This document shows, in pieces, positions 54,303 through 64,000 of a stretch of DNA of 64,000 bases; position 1 is the stretch's first letter, and the number at the start of each line of letters is the position of its first letter. Both the position numbers and the translations under genes were made by a program. A model generated the notes under the pieces. The model saw only the letters and a program-made list of their open reading frames with translations. It ran no database searches and was not told where the DNA came from. The stretch comes from Pseudo-nitzschia pungens (taxonomy: Eukaryota; Bacillariophyta; Bacillariophyceae; Bacillariales; Bacillariaceae): NCBI GenBank assembly GCA_037355855.1, contig CM074766.1:620001-684000 (forward strand). Direction: 5' to 3'.

Positions 54303-55592
54303 ATGAGTGTTGCGCAATCGCAAAGCGATACCTCCAGCGAACCTGCCACGGCTGCTGCGGTGCCGTTACGAAACCGAAGAGACTCCGGGGCAGGTATTGC
54401 GATTGAAGCCGCAAAGAAACGACGGACATCGTCCCGGTCCTCAGAGAAACGCAACGAGCCCGCTTCGCAATCAAAGAGGGAGAAGCGAGAGCACAAACGA
54501 GAACGGAAGCGGGAACGCAGGGAAGCACGAGAACGAAAGCGAGAACGCAAGGCAGAACGAGAACGAAGGCGAGAGCGAAAGCGGGAACGCGAGGCAAAAC
54601 GAGAACGAAAGCGACGGAAATTGATTTGTTCGGAATGTAGCGAAAGAGATACCATTCCTGAAAACATTCCGACTACATCACAGCACGAGCAGGTATTGAA
54701 ACAACCGGAACAACAGAAACAACCCGAACAGTATTCCGCAGCATCGGTCGACAAAGCATCGGGGGTTTCATCGCCACCGCAGCCCAAGGAGGAACCAGAA
54801 CAACACAAGCCCCAGAAACAACAGATTAGAGACGAATACTATCCCGCAGCATGGATAGAGAAAGTATCCCAGGGGTTATTGGCTTTGAAACAGGAACAGG
54901 AACAACGCAAGTCAAAGCCGCAACCGATAAAGGAAGAACAGTTTCCCGTAGCGTGGGTCGACAAGGTATCCAAGGAGTTTTTGGCGCTGAAGCAAGAGTT
55001 GGACCAGGATCAACGCAAGCAACAGGCACGAGAGAACCAAGTCGAACAGCGTCCCGACGCCATAATATCTAATTCTTTCGGGAGTTTTACATCGCTCAAG
55101 GACCAAGAGGAGGAACAACAAAAACCGGAACCACAAAAGCAGCAGCCACGAAAGCAACAAGAAGACAAACAAAGCCGGGTTGCAAACAATGGGTCCTCAA
55201 CGAGAAAAGAACAACAGAAGTCGTTCTCTACTCCACTCCGAACACCGAGGTCCACGAATCGCCGCAGAGAGGTTTCCGAGACGACCGATCCACTCGAGGT
55301 CGCTCTGTCCCCGGCCGTCCGGCAGTACCTGACCTCGATCCACATCACGACGGCCGCCCAGCTCTTGCTGGCGCGGACCACGGACGTTGCCGAGTCCCTG
55401 CCGGAATGGCGGCGCGAGAAGGGCATGGCCGAGCTCAAGGGGAGAACCGGGGCCCTTTCTTCGGTGTCTGTCTGGAAGAAGAGGGTTCGTCAGCGGGCGG
55501 CGGCGATCGGGGCCCACAAGATGGCCAGGGTCAATGTCGGGACCAACGCCAAGCTGCCGGTGATGGAGGATGAACAAAAACCAGAGATATGA
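54303..55592 (+). CDS. Arg/Glu/Gln-rich protein with internal repeats and a conserved C-terminal domain
   Basis: Start at ATG 54303; 429 codons, no intron. Residues about 55-110 form a charged helix of alternating Arg/Glu/Lys (ERKRERREARERKRE) that ends in LICSECSERD. Next come three imperfect 35-residue repeats: QYSAASVDKASGVSSPPQPK, YYPAAWIEKVSQGLLALKQE and QFPVAWVDKVSKEFLALKQE, each followed by a Gln/Lys linker. The last 100 residues look folded: LSPAVRQYLTSIHITTAAQL, LLARTTDVAESLPEWRREKG and ELKGRTGALSSVSVWKKRVR. As I remember, this last module recurs in many diatom hypothetical proteins, with no assigned function. Basic composition suggests a nuclear or nucleic-acid-associated role; that is inference. 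Confidence 0.7.
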   Translation: MSVAQSQSDTSSEPATAAAVPLRNRRDSGAGIAIEAAKKRRTSSRSSEKRNEPASQSKREKREHKRERKRERREARERKRERKAERERRRERKREREAKRERKRRKLICSECSERDTIPENIPTTSQHEQVLKQPEQQKQPEQYSAASVDKASGVSSPPQPKEEPEQHKPQKQQIRDEYYPAAWIEKVSQGLLALKQEQEQRKSKPQPIKEEQFPVAWVDKVSKEFLALKQELDQDQRKQQARENQVEQRPDAIISNSFGSFTSLKDQEEEQQKPEPQKQQPRKQQEDKQSRVANNGSSTRKEQQKSFSTPLRTPRSTNRRREVSETTDPLEVALSPAVRQYLTSIHITTAAQLLLARTTDVAESLPEWRREKGMAELKGRTGALSSVSVWKKRVRQRAAAIGAHKMARVNVGTNAKLPVMEDEQKPEI

Positions 55593-57044
55593 CGCAGGGG
55601 GAAGGGAAGGGAAGGGAAGGGGATGAAAAGGGAGTGCGAGGTTGGATGTCTCGGCTGATATCAACTGCTAAGAAATCGATGGGGGATGGATTAGAAAGGG
55701 ACTCTGGGCACTGCGGCATCGGAGATCCGTAAGAAAAGGGGAAGGGGTATTGATCGTTGTTTGCTGTCACTGGAACGCAGCGGCGGCCTTGATAAATCCA
55801 TGGGAACAATAATTCTCACAGGATGTGGAAAAGTTTTTCGAGTGTTTTGGTACACGTACCAAATACGAAGTGTGTCGGCATTATCAGTATGTTACCGCAT
55901 ACGGTACTGTGGCACTCTTGGGAATTGATTTTGGAATGCTGGATTTTGGAATAGAGGAACCATCGGTCACACGATATGGATTCCAATTTAATGAATTCAT
56001 ACATAGTCCATCTAATTGCACCTTCATTCCTCGATGACCGAGAAACATATCCCCTACCCCCTTTTTTCCTTTCGCTCTACCCGGTCGCGCATATTCGTAG
56101 TATGCAGAGTAATACGATTTTTGTTTTTCTCGGCGCTGGCGCACAAAGCCGACTATTCTGATGAGATCAAGGATATCGTATGAATGGATTAGTCATGAAA
56201 AAAGATTGATTTAAGCAGGAGATAATTTGGGAGGATTTTTGTCGACAGAAAGGTATCAATGTCTTCTGTATTGAAATTGCATGGGGATCAAACCTTCAGG
56301 TTTTGAACACTTCCTTTCGTTCCACCCACTGCCACAACAACAACAATCTGATTGAATGTTGGATGTATTCGAATTGATGTGTTGGCGTTTGCCTAACAAA
56401 TCTCCACCCAACAAACTACGAAGCACAGGCATAGTAGATGCTATCAAAATCATTTCATGAAAAACCAAAGATGATCATTACGCCATGGATGAAGGACTTG
56501 CTGATTTTTACAAAACTGATGATAACAATGATATGGATGCATTCTTAGTTGGTTAGAGCATTGAATTTGACTCCATTAATTCGTCCTTCGAGTAAGGTTA
56601 CCAATTACTGTCGAGTAAGGTTACCAATCATTGTAAATGCACGTCTTTGATTTATGCGCAAAGTCAGGCCTTCAATTTTTCAGCGATTAGGGTTAAAAAA
56701 AGATGATCCCGTTGGGTTCGTACCCGTTAATGATTGTGACGTTTTTGCTTACAATGTTGACGTTCTACCGGTATTTGTTCCACATGTGCACTCGCGACGA
56801 CGGTAGGTGATGTCAAGCAAGTTTGAACTTTTCAGGAATGCTTTCTGTACAAGATCTTACCCTCATCTGAATTCGAAGAAAGCAGGACTATCATCAACGG
56901 TTATCTTCACGTTGAAGGGAAAACAGTACCGTAACTCTGAAAGCAGGAGTTGAACTAGCCAGAATGTATCGAAAAGCAAGCAATCCGCAACATCCTTAGT
57001 GTCTCTCTGACTCGTGTGCAGCGCATCGTATACCCCAACATAGG
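55593..57044. other. 1.45-kb spacer, no gene seen
   Basis: GGGAA tandem bases follow the previous stop codon; at about 56587-56632 TCGAGTAAGGTTACCAAT occurs twice in a row (once with one change). AT-rich elsewhere. Confidence 0.5.
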
Positions 57045-58748
57045 ATGAGGCTCCGCAAGAACAATTTTTTTGTCTCGGCCCCCGAGTCCTTCAGTGACGA
57101 AGACAGTCGCGACAGCGATGAACAAAGTGACCCGAAGGATACCATCGAAGCAGTTGCTCCAGAAGAAGGAAAATTAGCAACGATGCATCCACTTCGTGAA
57201 CGGAAGCGGACACGAGACGGACAATGATTGTCCCCGTCGCATCGATCGAACGATCAAACCTTGGTTTCGAAAACGAAGTCGCCGGATTCTAGATGAACTA
57301 CGAACCAACAAGACATGGTGGGCCCAGTGTGGAACTATTGTTCTGTCGGCTCTTCTGACGTATTCCTACCATAATGCTGGTTTGGATGCCATCAATGTCC
57401 AGATCGCGATCATGACGGTGATTACCCTGGTAGGCGCTTCACCGTTCTGTAGCAGTCATCTCACCACAGCAGCCATTGGAACGTTTGTCGGTGGACAGAA
57501 TATCATTGGAGCTAGTGGTGTGGAACCCATCGGAGGAGAATTCCGCTTTGCAAACTACCCTGTGGCTCTTGTTGTTGGGAATTTGTGTTGGATTGCTATG
57601 GTCCTTCGTCATTACTCATAGCAAAGTCAAACTTCCTCGATGGATACGCCGGCCGGTTGGGGACGACTACCTTCCTCGGAATGAATGCGGTTATGATTTG
57701 CCTTTGGGGTCCGCTAGGAGTCGTGGATTGGAATCGTTATTATTATGGTTTGGTGCACATAGTTCACGTTGCGGAAGAAGATTCGTCGCTCGAACAACCG
57801 TCGTTAGCAAGTGCCTGGTCCTTGGACCGAAGAGGCGGAATTGGCCGTTGGTTACGTCCTCGCGGTCCTATGGATCGGAGTTGTGGGCGGAGCAACACGC
57901 ATTTGGCACCACCAATGGGTCCTTCAGTGGCATCGAGACCAAGAGGATGTTGAAGCAGCGTTTGAGGAAGTTTCCGAAAAAGCGAATCCCCCGTCAAAGG
58001 CGCCAACCCCACTGAACAATGTTCTCGTTCCCGTATTGTGGACCCTATTTAGTATTTTGGTCGTGAATGCCACCGCATATAGACATGCCCATGGTCTTTA
58101 CAATGGATTCGCGGTGGGTGCTTACGTAGCGATGGCATCGCTGCAAAAGATACCCTCCATCGCAAGATTTGCCGTGGTTTCGGTGGTCGCCGCCCTATGG
58201 GGACTTGCTTTGACCCCATTTTTCTTCGGTTTCGCCGGCAAGTCGGGGTTTACCTCCATGTTGGGACATGTAACGCACGAGGCTCTCGAAAACCTCCTGA
58301 AACGGAGCAGAGCTCAGGCTTCAGAGGCAGCAGAGACTACGGGAGTCGGGAAGAGCAGCAGTTGAAACAACGACTGCGAGAGGAAGAGGAGCGATTGGAA
58401 CTCGAACGCCAGGAACGCCAACAATTGCAAGAACGACAATCCGATGACATTGCAGAGGGGGAAGCCCAGCAACAAGAGCCGTATTATCCGCCGCACAAAC
58501 CATTGAGACAAAAGAAGAGAGAACTTGTTTTGTCCACCAAGCAACAACGGAGGCAACAACAACGGATGTTGCAACAAAAGCGCCAACAGCAGCAACACTC
58601 TCAACCGCAGGAGAAAAATCAGGCCCCTTCTGCCCCTCTCCAACATAGAGGCTGGGTTGCCACTCCCACCGACGGTGATGGCATGTGGGAATGGCACCCG
58701 GCATTGAACGATACATCTCCTCCACCATCCAAAAGCGGCATCGTCTAA
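57045..58748 (+). pseudogene. Multipass membrane protein with coiled-coil tail, four frame breaks
   Basis: A single protein can be followed through changing frames. It starts MRLRKNNFFVSAPESFSD (57045), shifts near 57200-57225 into CPRRIDRTIKPWFRKRSRR, crosses membrane segments such as WAQCGTIVLSALLTYSYH and QIAIMTVITLVGASPF, shifts near 57620 into DGYAGRLGTTTFLGMNAVMI, shifts near 57815 into ELAVGYVLAVLWIGVVGG, and near 58350 into a hydrophilic tail, QQLKQRLREEEERLELERQ, rich in Gln/Glu/Arg, ending SGIV at 58748. Seven or more hydrophobic segments and a C-terminal cytoplasmic coiled coil are predicted. I do not recognise the family. Four breaks in 1.7 kb point to a decayed copy unless the sequence itself carries errors. 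Confidence 0.6.
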
Positions 58749-58947
58749 CACTATGCCTGCAATGACACTCGCTACATTGGGCTACAGAAGGAAGGCACAT
58801 ATATGTCGTAAGCCAATAATTTTAAACTCTACATGCGGTATGGACTCCATTGCAAATTTCTGATTATCTAGTTGCAGTCGGTTATCTGATCTGTTATGGA
58901 ATCAAAACTATTTTCGACATTAGTTCGAGACGATTGCCGGAGTTGTC

Positions 58948-61567
58948 TCAACGCTTGATCTCCCGAATCGTATGAACCAGTCCGTCCGCGCTCAAGTCTT
59001 CGAGTCGCAAATAATCGGCACACAGCAATTCCGCTAGCTCCTTGCCCCGACCGACCCGTACTTGGCCCGCGTCCGTGTCGAGAAACAGGGTAGGGACCGC
59101 CAGAGACGCTAGTTTGCCTGCCAGTTGCACCGTTTGACTCCAAGCGTCACCCGTAACGCTCTCGGCTTCTCCCGGAGGTAAAGGGACATTGGCCTTGCCA
59201 TCGCTCAGCACAATGAGTAGGACGGACAGGTCCGAATCGTTGTTCCGAAAGCAGACCCGATCGATGGTGTTGTGAGCCAGGAACAACGCATGTGCCAGCG
59301 GGGTTCGTCCCCCCTGTGGAAAGGCGTCGAAGCTGGTCTTCCGCCCGCTCCACGCTCTGGGTCGGAGACAGGAGGACCTCGGCCCGAACCCCCCGAAAGG
59401 CAATAACCCCCACGCGATCACGCTGCTGGTAGGCATCTGTGAGCAACGCTAGGACGGCTCCCTTGACGGTCTCCATGCGCTTTCCGCGCCGACACTGGAT
59501 CCATGAGGCATCGACCACGAATAAGACCAGGGTTTCGGTGGTCGAATGTCGGACTTTTCGGCGGTAGTTCTCGGGGCGGATAATGGGCGCGCCGGTCTCG
59601 GCATCGAGGCCGTTGACGGCCGCTGATCGCAGCGTGGCGTCCAGGGCTAGATCCACAGGCTGGTCGGTAGGGCACCGACCGAACGTAGTGACCCTTGCGG
59701 GATGCTTGATGGCTCGGCAGCGTGTTCCGACGACCAGTTCCGGCCCGACCCTTGATTTGTGACTTTCCTAAACGGAGTTGCTTGATTTGATTGGGTTTGC
59801 TGGCGGTAAAGGTCTGCAGGTTGCCGTCGCCATCGTCGTTGTTGGCTTCGTCATTGCTTTTATCGTTGGTGTCGGGTTCGCCATCGCATGCATCTTGGTC
59901 CTCGTGGCTGTCTCCTTCGGATTCCTCCGGTTGATGAGGGTTCGGGTCGTTCTCTTCGTTGTCGGTCTTGGGGGGAGGCGCATTCAGAATCTTGTCCATC
60001 AGGTCGTCCTCCGGATTGGGATCGTCCTTTGCGGGAGGAGGAGGCGGGGGTGGAGCGTCGAACGGATTGCGTTGTTTTCGGTGTGCCAGAACCCACTCGG
60101 CAGCCTGCTTGATGTCGTCGGATTCCACGGCGGTTCGTCCGTGCCAGGCCGCCAGCGCCGCCGCGGTTTTGTACATCGCAATGTCGGCCCGCAAGCTCGC
60201 GACTCCAAACTCGATGCAGATCTGGCTAATGGCGTCCACGAACCGCTCCGAAACCACCACGGCTGGCAACAAGCGTCGTGCTTCCTGGATGCGTTGTTGG
60301 ATCTCGGCTTCCTCGTCCTTCCACAGCTCGCAAAAGCGGGACGGGTCCGCCTCAAAGGCGATCCGCTGCTTGACCACACTGGACCGGACTCCCACGTGGC
60401 GCGGGGCCCGGACGTCGCACATGAGTCCGAACCGGTCGGTGAGCTGCGGTCGGAGGTCGCCCTCTTCCGGGTTCATGGTTCCGACCAGCACGAATCGCGA
60501 AGGGTGGGTCACCGAAAGTCCCTCTCGCTGGAGGGTGTTGATCCCCGAGGCGGCGGCGTCCAGCAACACGTCCACCAGATGGGCCGGCAGCAGGTTGACC
60601 TCATCGATGTAGAGGATTCCGCGGTTGCAGGCCGCCAACAGACCGGGAGCAAAGACGGGCCTGCCGCCCTCCCTCAAGGTAGCGGAGACGTCGATAGATC
60701 CCAGAACGCGGTCCTCGGTGGCGCCAATGGGGAGATCGACAAAAGGAGTGGGAACCTCGGAGAACGCATCGTCGTTGCTCGGAGAGGAGGAGGAAGAGAT
60801 GGTGGGAGCTCGGTTGTAGGGATCGAGGACACCCGAGATCGAGTCGCGAGCTACAGAAATGGGTGGCAAGAGTTTCGCCAGGCCTCTCGCGGCCGTGCCT
60901 GAAACGACAGAAGAAACGAATGAACGAAGATACAAAGTTGAGTGAATCGCGCGATCGAACAAATGAATAAGAGCACTAATTATCAACCGAGTCATCGCAA
61001 AAACCATTCCGCTCATCCATCAGCAAATAAGAATAGATATCGGCAACCATTGGACACCGTTCTAACATATGTTTTTTAGTGGATCATTTGGAGGTGGAAT
61101 GAAATGGATACGATGCGATGCTTTCGACACGAAACAAAAGAGGAGGTTTTGCTCTCAAACAAGAGGGACCACAAGACTACCAACTGAGTATTCAATTCGT
61201 CCATCAGCTAATAAGAATAGATATCGGCAACCGTTGGACACCGTTCTACACCGTTCTAACATATGTTTTTTTAGTGGATCATTTGGAGATTGAACAGTCG
61301 TAGTAGTAGTCGCGGGAGCAATAGCAGTGATTGTGGCCCATCCCATTGCGATGCGTTCATGTTTGTGTTTGTGAGTTTAGACTTACTCTTGGCCGTGCCC
61401 TTCTCACCACGAATGAGGACCCCACCGATCGTTGGATCGATCGCGTTCAGAATCAAGCACAGCTTGAGATCGTCTTGACCCACAATACCGGAAAACGGAT
61501 AATGCTTCCGTTCCTCGCCGCAACCATAGTCGTCGTTGCTGTTGTGGCTAGTAATACCGACTGCCAT
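58948..61567 (-). CDS. Fused ChlI/ChlD-type chelatase subunit (AAA+ plus VWA), two exons, with frame breaks
   Basis: Exon 1 61567-61387 (MAVGITSHN, then [20 protein letters not shown] and [14 protein letters not shown]) splices with exact phase to exon 2 from 60898, rebuilding the Walker [16 protein letters not shown]. Exon 2 shows [20 protein letters not shown] (Walker B), [19 protein letters not shown] and the helical lid, then a Pro run and an acidic Asp/Asn/Glu linker (about 60060-59780), then a VWA domain: [32 protein letters not shown], and in another frame [14 protein letters not shown] and [14 protein letters not shown] to the stop at 58948. Frame breaks lie near 59655 and at the G6 run 59316-59321; two compensating shifts near 59500 scramble the DxSGS metal site. 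One-chain AAA+/VWA proteins of this kind accompany CobN in many bacteria and drive metal insertion by ATP hydrolysis. The divergent neighbour at 62362 is its likely partner. Confidence 0.82.
61014..61291. repeat. Duplicated 80-90-base segment inside the intron of the ChlI/ChlD-like gene
   Basis: Copies at about 61016-61094 and 61201-61290 share CCATCAGC(A/T)AATAAGAATA, GATATCGGCAACC and ACATATGTTTTTT(T)AGTGGAT. The second copy has an extra ACACCGTTCT. Each copy contains a T-rich tract followed by AG on the plus strand. Confidence 0.85.
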
Positions 61568-62361
61568 GCTTGCAAGAAGTCATGTCATGGTATGTGGTTT
61601 ATGGCATGCTTATGGTTGGTCTAGACCATTGCAGTGTTGCCGATTCGAATCGAGAGCAAATTGTGGGATTCTATCGGGAAAAAATGATGGCCATCGGACA
61701 TACGGTAGGAATCGCCTCTTCGTTCACGATGACGATGATGTCATCGAGTGATTACTTTCGTGTGGTGCCTGCCAAAGACCTAGAATGAATCCGGATGAAC
61801 CGTAGGAAGAACGTGCATCATCGAAAGAGTTTGTGAGCATTTCTACAAAGCATAGATTTTGATGAATTTGAAAGAAAATCTTCTGATGTATCGTCAGCTT
61901 AGGTTTCTTTTCCGAAATGTTTAACTTCCTGTAGACCCTTTATTCAACTATTCACGGATGGTGGACAGGCTACATAATCTCGAATTTCGATGCTGGAGGG
62001 ATTCTGATCTCCGAAATCAGATTTTCCCCGATCCATCTTCTGGTATTTGGACGATTAAAATTGGTAAATACGGTATCTTAGCGATATCCAAACTAAGAAC
62101 GAGGACATCACACATCACAACAAAAGCATCCGCTTCTTGCCTCGATTGCTTGGCTCAGAGGCAATTCCAATCGGAACCCATATAGACGAAAAAGACGGAA
62201 CATTTGGTAAGATTATTCGTTCAAAACCAAGCATTGTTCACATTCTAGTTCGCTTTCGATCCAGCAGCAGCGCTGCGGCCATTGATCCTTCCTTTTTTCC
62301 ATAAATGCACATGCGCTACCTGTATTCCACATCGGAATAGAAACCCAATTGAAGACGAGCC
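61568..62361. promoter_or_regulatory. Divergent promoter region of the chelatase gene pair
   Basis: Only about 0.8 kb separates the two start codons, so both genes are probably read from this segment. A 72-codon plus frame at 61570-61788 ([20 protein letters not shown]) is unsupported. I could not identify a riboswitch or other named motif. Confidence 0.4.
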
Positions 62362-64000
62362 ATGGCAACCCAAGAACCAACTCTCCAAGAGCAAGATAGC
62401 GAATCAAACCACAAATCCGAAGAAGATCATGAACCATTCGAGATCCTCCTGGTCTCCATCAAGGATTCCGACATTTTGACCCTCGACACGGCCAAGTGGA
62501 TGCTCCCGCTGGACTTTCCCTCCATCGAAACGCTCAATCTCTGTGAGATCAATTCCGATTCCGACATGAGAGACTTGGTGAACAGCTCCCGGTACCAACA
62601 ACAAAAGCACCTGGTCATCCTGGTCCGGCTGCTGGGACGGGGAGTCCCCGGATTCCACCACCTCCTGGGCTTTGCCGACGCGAGACAACACGACCTGATC
62701 GTCGTGAGCGGGATTCCCGGCAGCGTCGAGCCCGACCTGACCGCCATGTGCAATGTCTCGACCGAAATCCTGCACGAGGTCACCAAATACTTTCACGCCG
62801 ACGGATGCTCGCACAACATGGCCAACATGATGCGATATTTGGCGGATGGATTGCTTGGGTGCAACCACGGTTTTGGGGCACCGACGGTCCAGCCGGACCA
62901 CGGGCTCTATCACCCACGCTACAACGGAGACGACCGGGAAGCTGCAGCAAAAGCCTATCTCTCCGAGGGCGCTGCTCAACAAGGCAAGCCGACCGTGGCA
63001 GTCATCTTTTATCGGTGCCACTTTCTGAGCGGCAACACCTCCTTTGTCGACGCGATGCTGGACGAGCTGGAGGCACTGGGGGTCCACGCGATTGGCCTGT
63101 TCACCGAGACGCTCCGGGCCTCCGAACGTCACAACAACGTCAACGGGTCAGCCATTGAGAGGTTTCCCACCGCCCTGACATACCTTCTGGACGAGGCCAC
63201 AGGCGGATGCTTGGTGGACGTCATTGTCAGCACGATGGCCTTTGCCATGGGTGAGGTCAACCCGGACGGGCCGACCCTCGGCAACTGGTCAACCGATGCC
63301 GTTCAAGCCCTGGGGGTTCCGGTCCTACAGGCCGTCAATAGCTTTGGGACCCGCGAGGAGTGGGAGGACTCGGCCCGTGGCCTCAACCCCCTCGACACGG
63401 CCATGAACGTGGCCATTCCGGAATTCGATGGACGCCTCATCACGGTCCCGGTGTCCTTCAAAGCACCCCAGGACGAGACCAACAAGGTCCATTACTACGA
63501 GCCGGTCCCGGACCGGGTCGAGATCGTGGCCAAACAGGCTTTCAAGCTAGCACGACTGAAGCACACGCCAAACTCCAAGAAGAAGATTGCATTTTTGCTG
63601 ACCAACAGCAGCGGCAAGGCCCAACGGATCGGCGACGCCGTGGGCCTGGACACCCCCGGTTCGATCATGAGGGTCTTTGAGGCAATGCAGGCCGACGGGT
63701 ACGACCTGGGGGACGACCTGCCCCCCGACGGCGATACGCTCGTGCAGAACCTCGTCGATCGGTGTTCGTACGACGAGATCGTTCTGACGGAAGACCAGCT
63801 GGTCAATGCGGCGGCAAGGGTTCCATCAGCAACGTACGAGTTCCTCTTCGAATCTCTGCCGACCACGCAAAAGGAACACATGGTGACGCAGTGGGGTCCT
63901 CCCCCGGGAGAGGCGTATGTCCACGAGGACGCGATCGCCCTGGCGGGTTTGGAATTCGGCAACGTCTTTGTGGCCCTCCAGCCACCACGGGGCTACGGCA
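62362..64000 (+). CDS. CobN-type large subunit of a metal chelatase, N-terminal 546 codons
   Basis: ATG at 62362 (MATQEPTLQEQDSESNHKSE); the frame is open to the window end. After a short acidic leader, an N-terminal domain runs to about residue 195 (EILLVSIKDSDILTLDTAKW; HLVILVRLLGRGVPGFHHLL). The CobN/ChlH family core starts with KPTVAVIFYRCHFLSGNTSF (about residue 206), then VDVIVSTMAFAMGEV, ALGVPVLQAVNSFGTREEW, LNPLDTAMNVAIPEFDGRLI and KKKIAFLLTNSSGKAQRIG. The YRxHxLSGNT phrase is that of CobN, the cobalt-inserting subunit of aerobic vitamin B12 synthesis, rather than of ChlH. Bacterial CobN has about 1,250-1,400 residues, so less than half is seen. No plastid presequence is visible. Its partner motor subunit appears to be the divergent gene at 58948-61567. 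The metal and tetrapyrrole used in this organism are not known. Confidence 0.85.
   Translation, partial: MATQEPTLQEQDSESNHKSEEDHEPFEILLVSIKDSDILTLDTAKWMLPLDFPSIETLNLCEINSDSDMRDLVNSSRYQQQKHLVILVRLLGRGVPGFHHLLGFADARQHDLIVVSGIPGSVEPDLTAMCNVSTEILHEVTKYFHADGCSHNMANMMRYLADGLLGCNHGFGAPTVQPDHGLYHPRYNGDDREAAAKAYLSEGAAQQGKPTVAVIFYRCHFLSGNTSFVDAMLDELEALGVHAIGLFTETLRASERHNNVNGSAIERFPTALTYLLDEATGGCLVDVIVSTMAFAMGEVNPDGPTLGNWSTDAVQALGVPVLQAVNSFGTREEWEDSARGLNPLDTAMNVAIPEFDGRLITVPVSFKAPQDETNKVHYYEPVPDRVEIVAKQAFKLARLKHTPNSKKKIAFLLTNSSGKAQRIGDAVGLDTPGSIMRVFEAMQADGYDLGDDLPPDGDTLVQNLVDRCSYDEIVLTEDQLVNAAARVPSATYEFLFESLPTTQKEHMVTQWGPPPGEAYVHEDAIALAGLEFGNVFVALQPPRGYG

Noticed and set aside
59778..60902. 374-codon plus frame over the ChlI/ChlD-like gene
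   Set aside because: Antisense shadow; the minus strand carries the Walker motifs.
61570..61788. 72-codon plus frame between the chelatase genes
   Set aside because: Partly overlaps the promoter zone, has no known domain and no coding composition.

Overview
This is a eukaryotic nuclear sequence, most likely from a diatom (possibly a raphid pennate). The evidence is mixed: few and short GT-AG introns, GC-rich exons set in AT-rich spacers full of CGTACG/TACGTA palindromes, a leader on a PPR protein that could be a secretory-type plastid presequence, remnants of a Copia-type retrotransposon, a lipocalin typed like those of algae, and a BspA-like (DUF285) surface protein. The assignment is an inference; no marker gene here fixes the species.

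Layout. 0-3.3 kb: the 3' part of a five-exon pentatricopeptide-repeat gene (minus). 3.3-12.5 kb: gene-poor, decayed DNA with a Copia reverse-transcriptase relic and a few broken coding remnants. 12.5-19 kb: TMEM220-like membrane protein, a cluster of KCTD-type BTB genes (two intact, one truncated) and a TTC4/CNS1 Hsp90 co-chaperone. 19.5-21.2 kb: a complex satellite array. 21.5-33 kb: a cysteine-synthase-like PLP enzyme, a secreted BspA-like repeat protein, a phosphatase domain joined to a divergent protein kinase, and a long DUF4116 repeat protein. 34-38.7 kb: a third KCTD gene whose upstream region is split by a 2.7-kb foldback-type element with long inverted repeats. 38.8-46 kb: prolyl-3-hydroxylase-like enzyme, lipocalin-like protein, tRNA-Asp, tRNA-Ala and one short ORF. 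46-51.4 kb: five-exon MSH6. 51.4-58.8 kb: a tiny secreted arginine-rich peptide, an Arg/Glu/Gln-rich protein and a broken multipass membrane protein. 58.9-64 kb: a divergent pair, a fused ChlI/ChlD-type AAA+/VWA chelatase subunit (minus) and a CobN-type large chelatase subunit (plus, running off the window).

How genes work together. The clearest functional unit is the last one: a CobN-type metal-inserting subunit facing an AAA+/VWA motor subunit across about 0.8 kb, the two partners a class I metal chelatase needs. This is the most interesting content of the window. The other genes look like independent housekeeping or lineage-specific genes.

A recurring oddity is single-base frame breaks in otherwise well-conserved coding frames (TTC4-like, phosphatase-kinase, DUF4116, BspA-like, membrane protein, ChlI/ChlD-like), one of them in a run of six G. 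Long intact frames (MSH6 exon 1 of 3.9 kb, PPR exon 1, the hydroxylase) lie beside them. Both local assembly error and real gene decay therefore remain open for each case.
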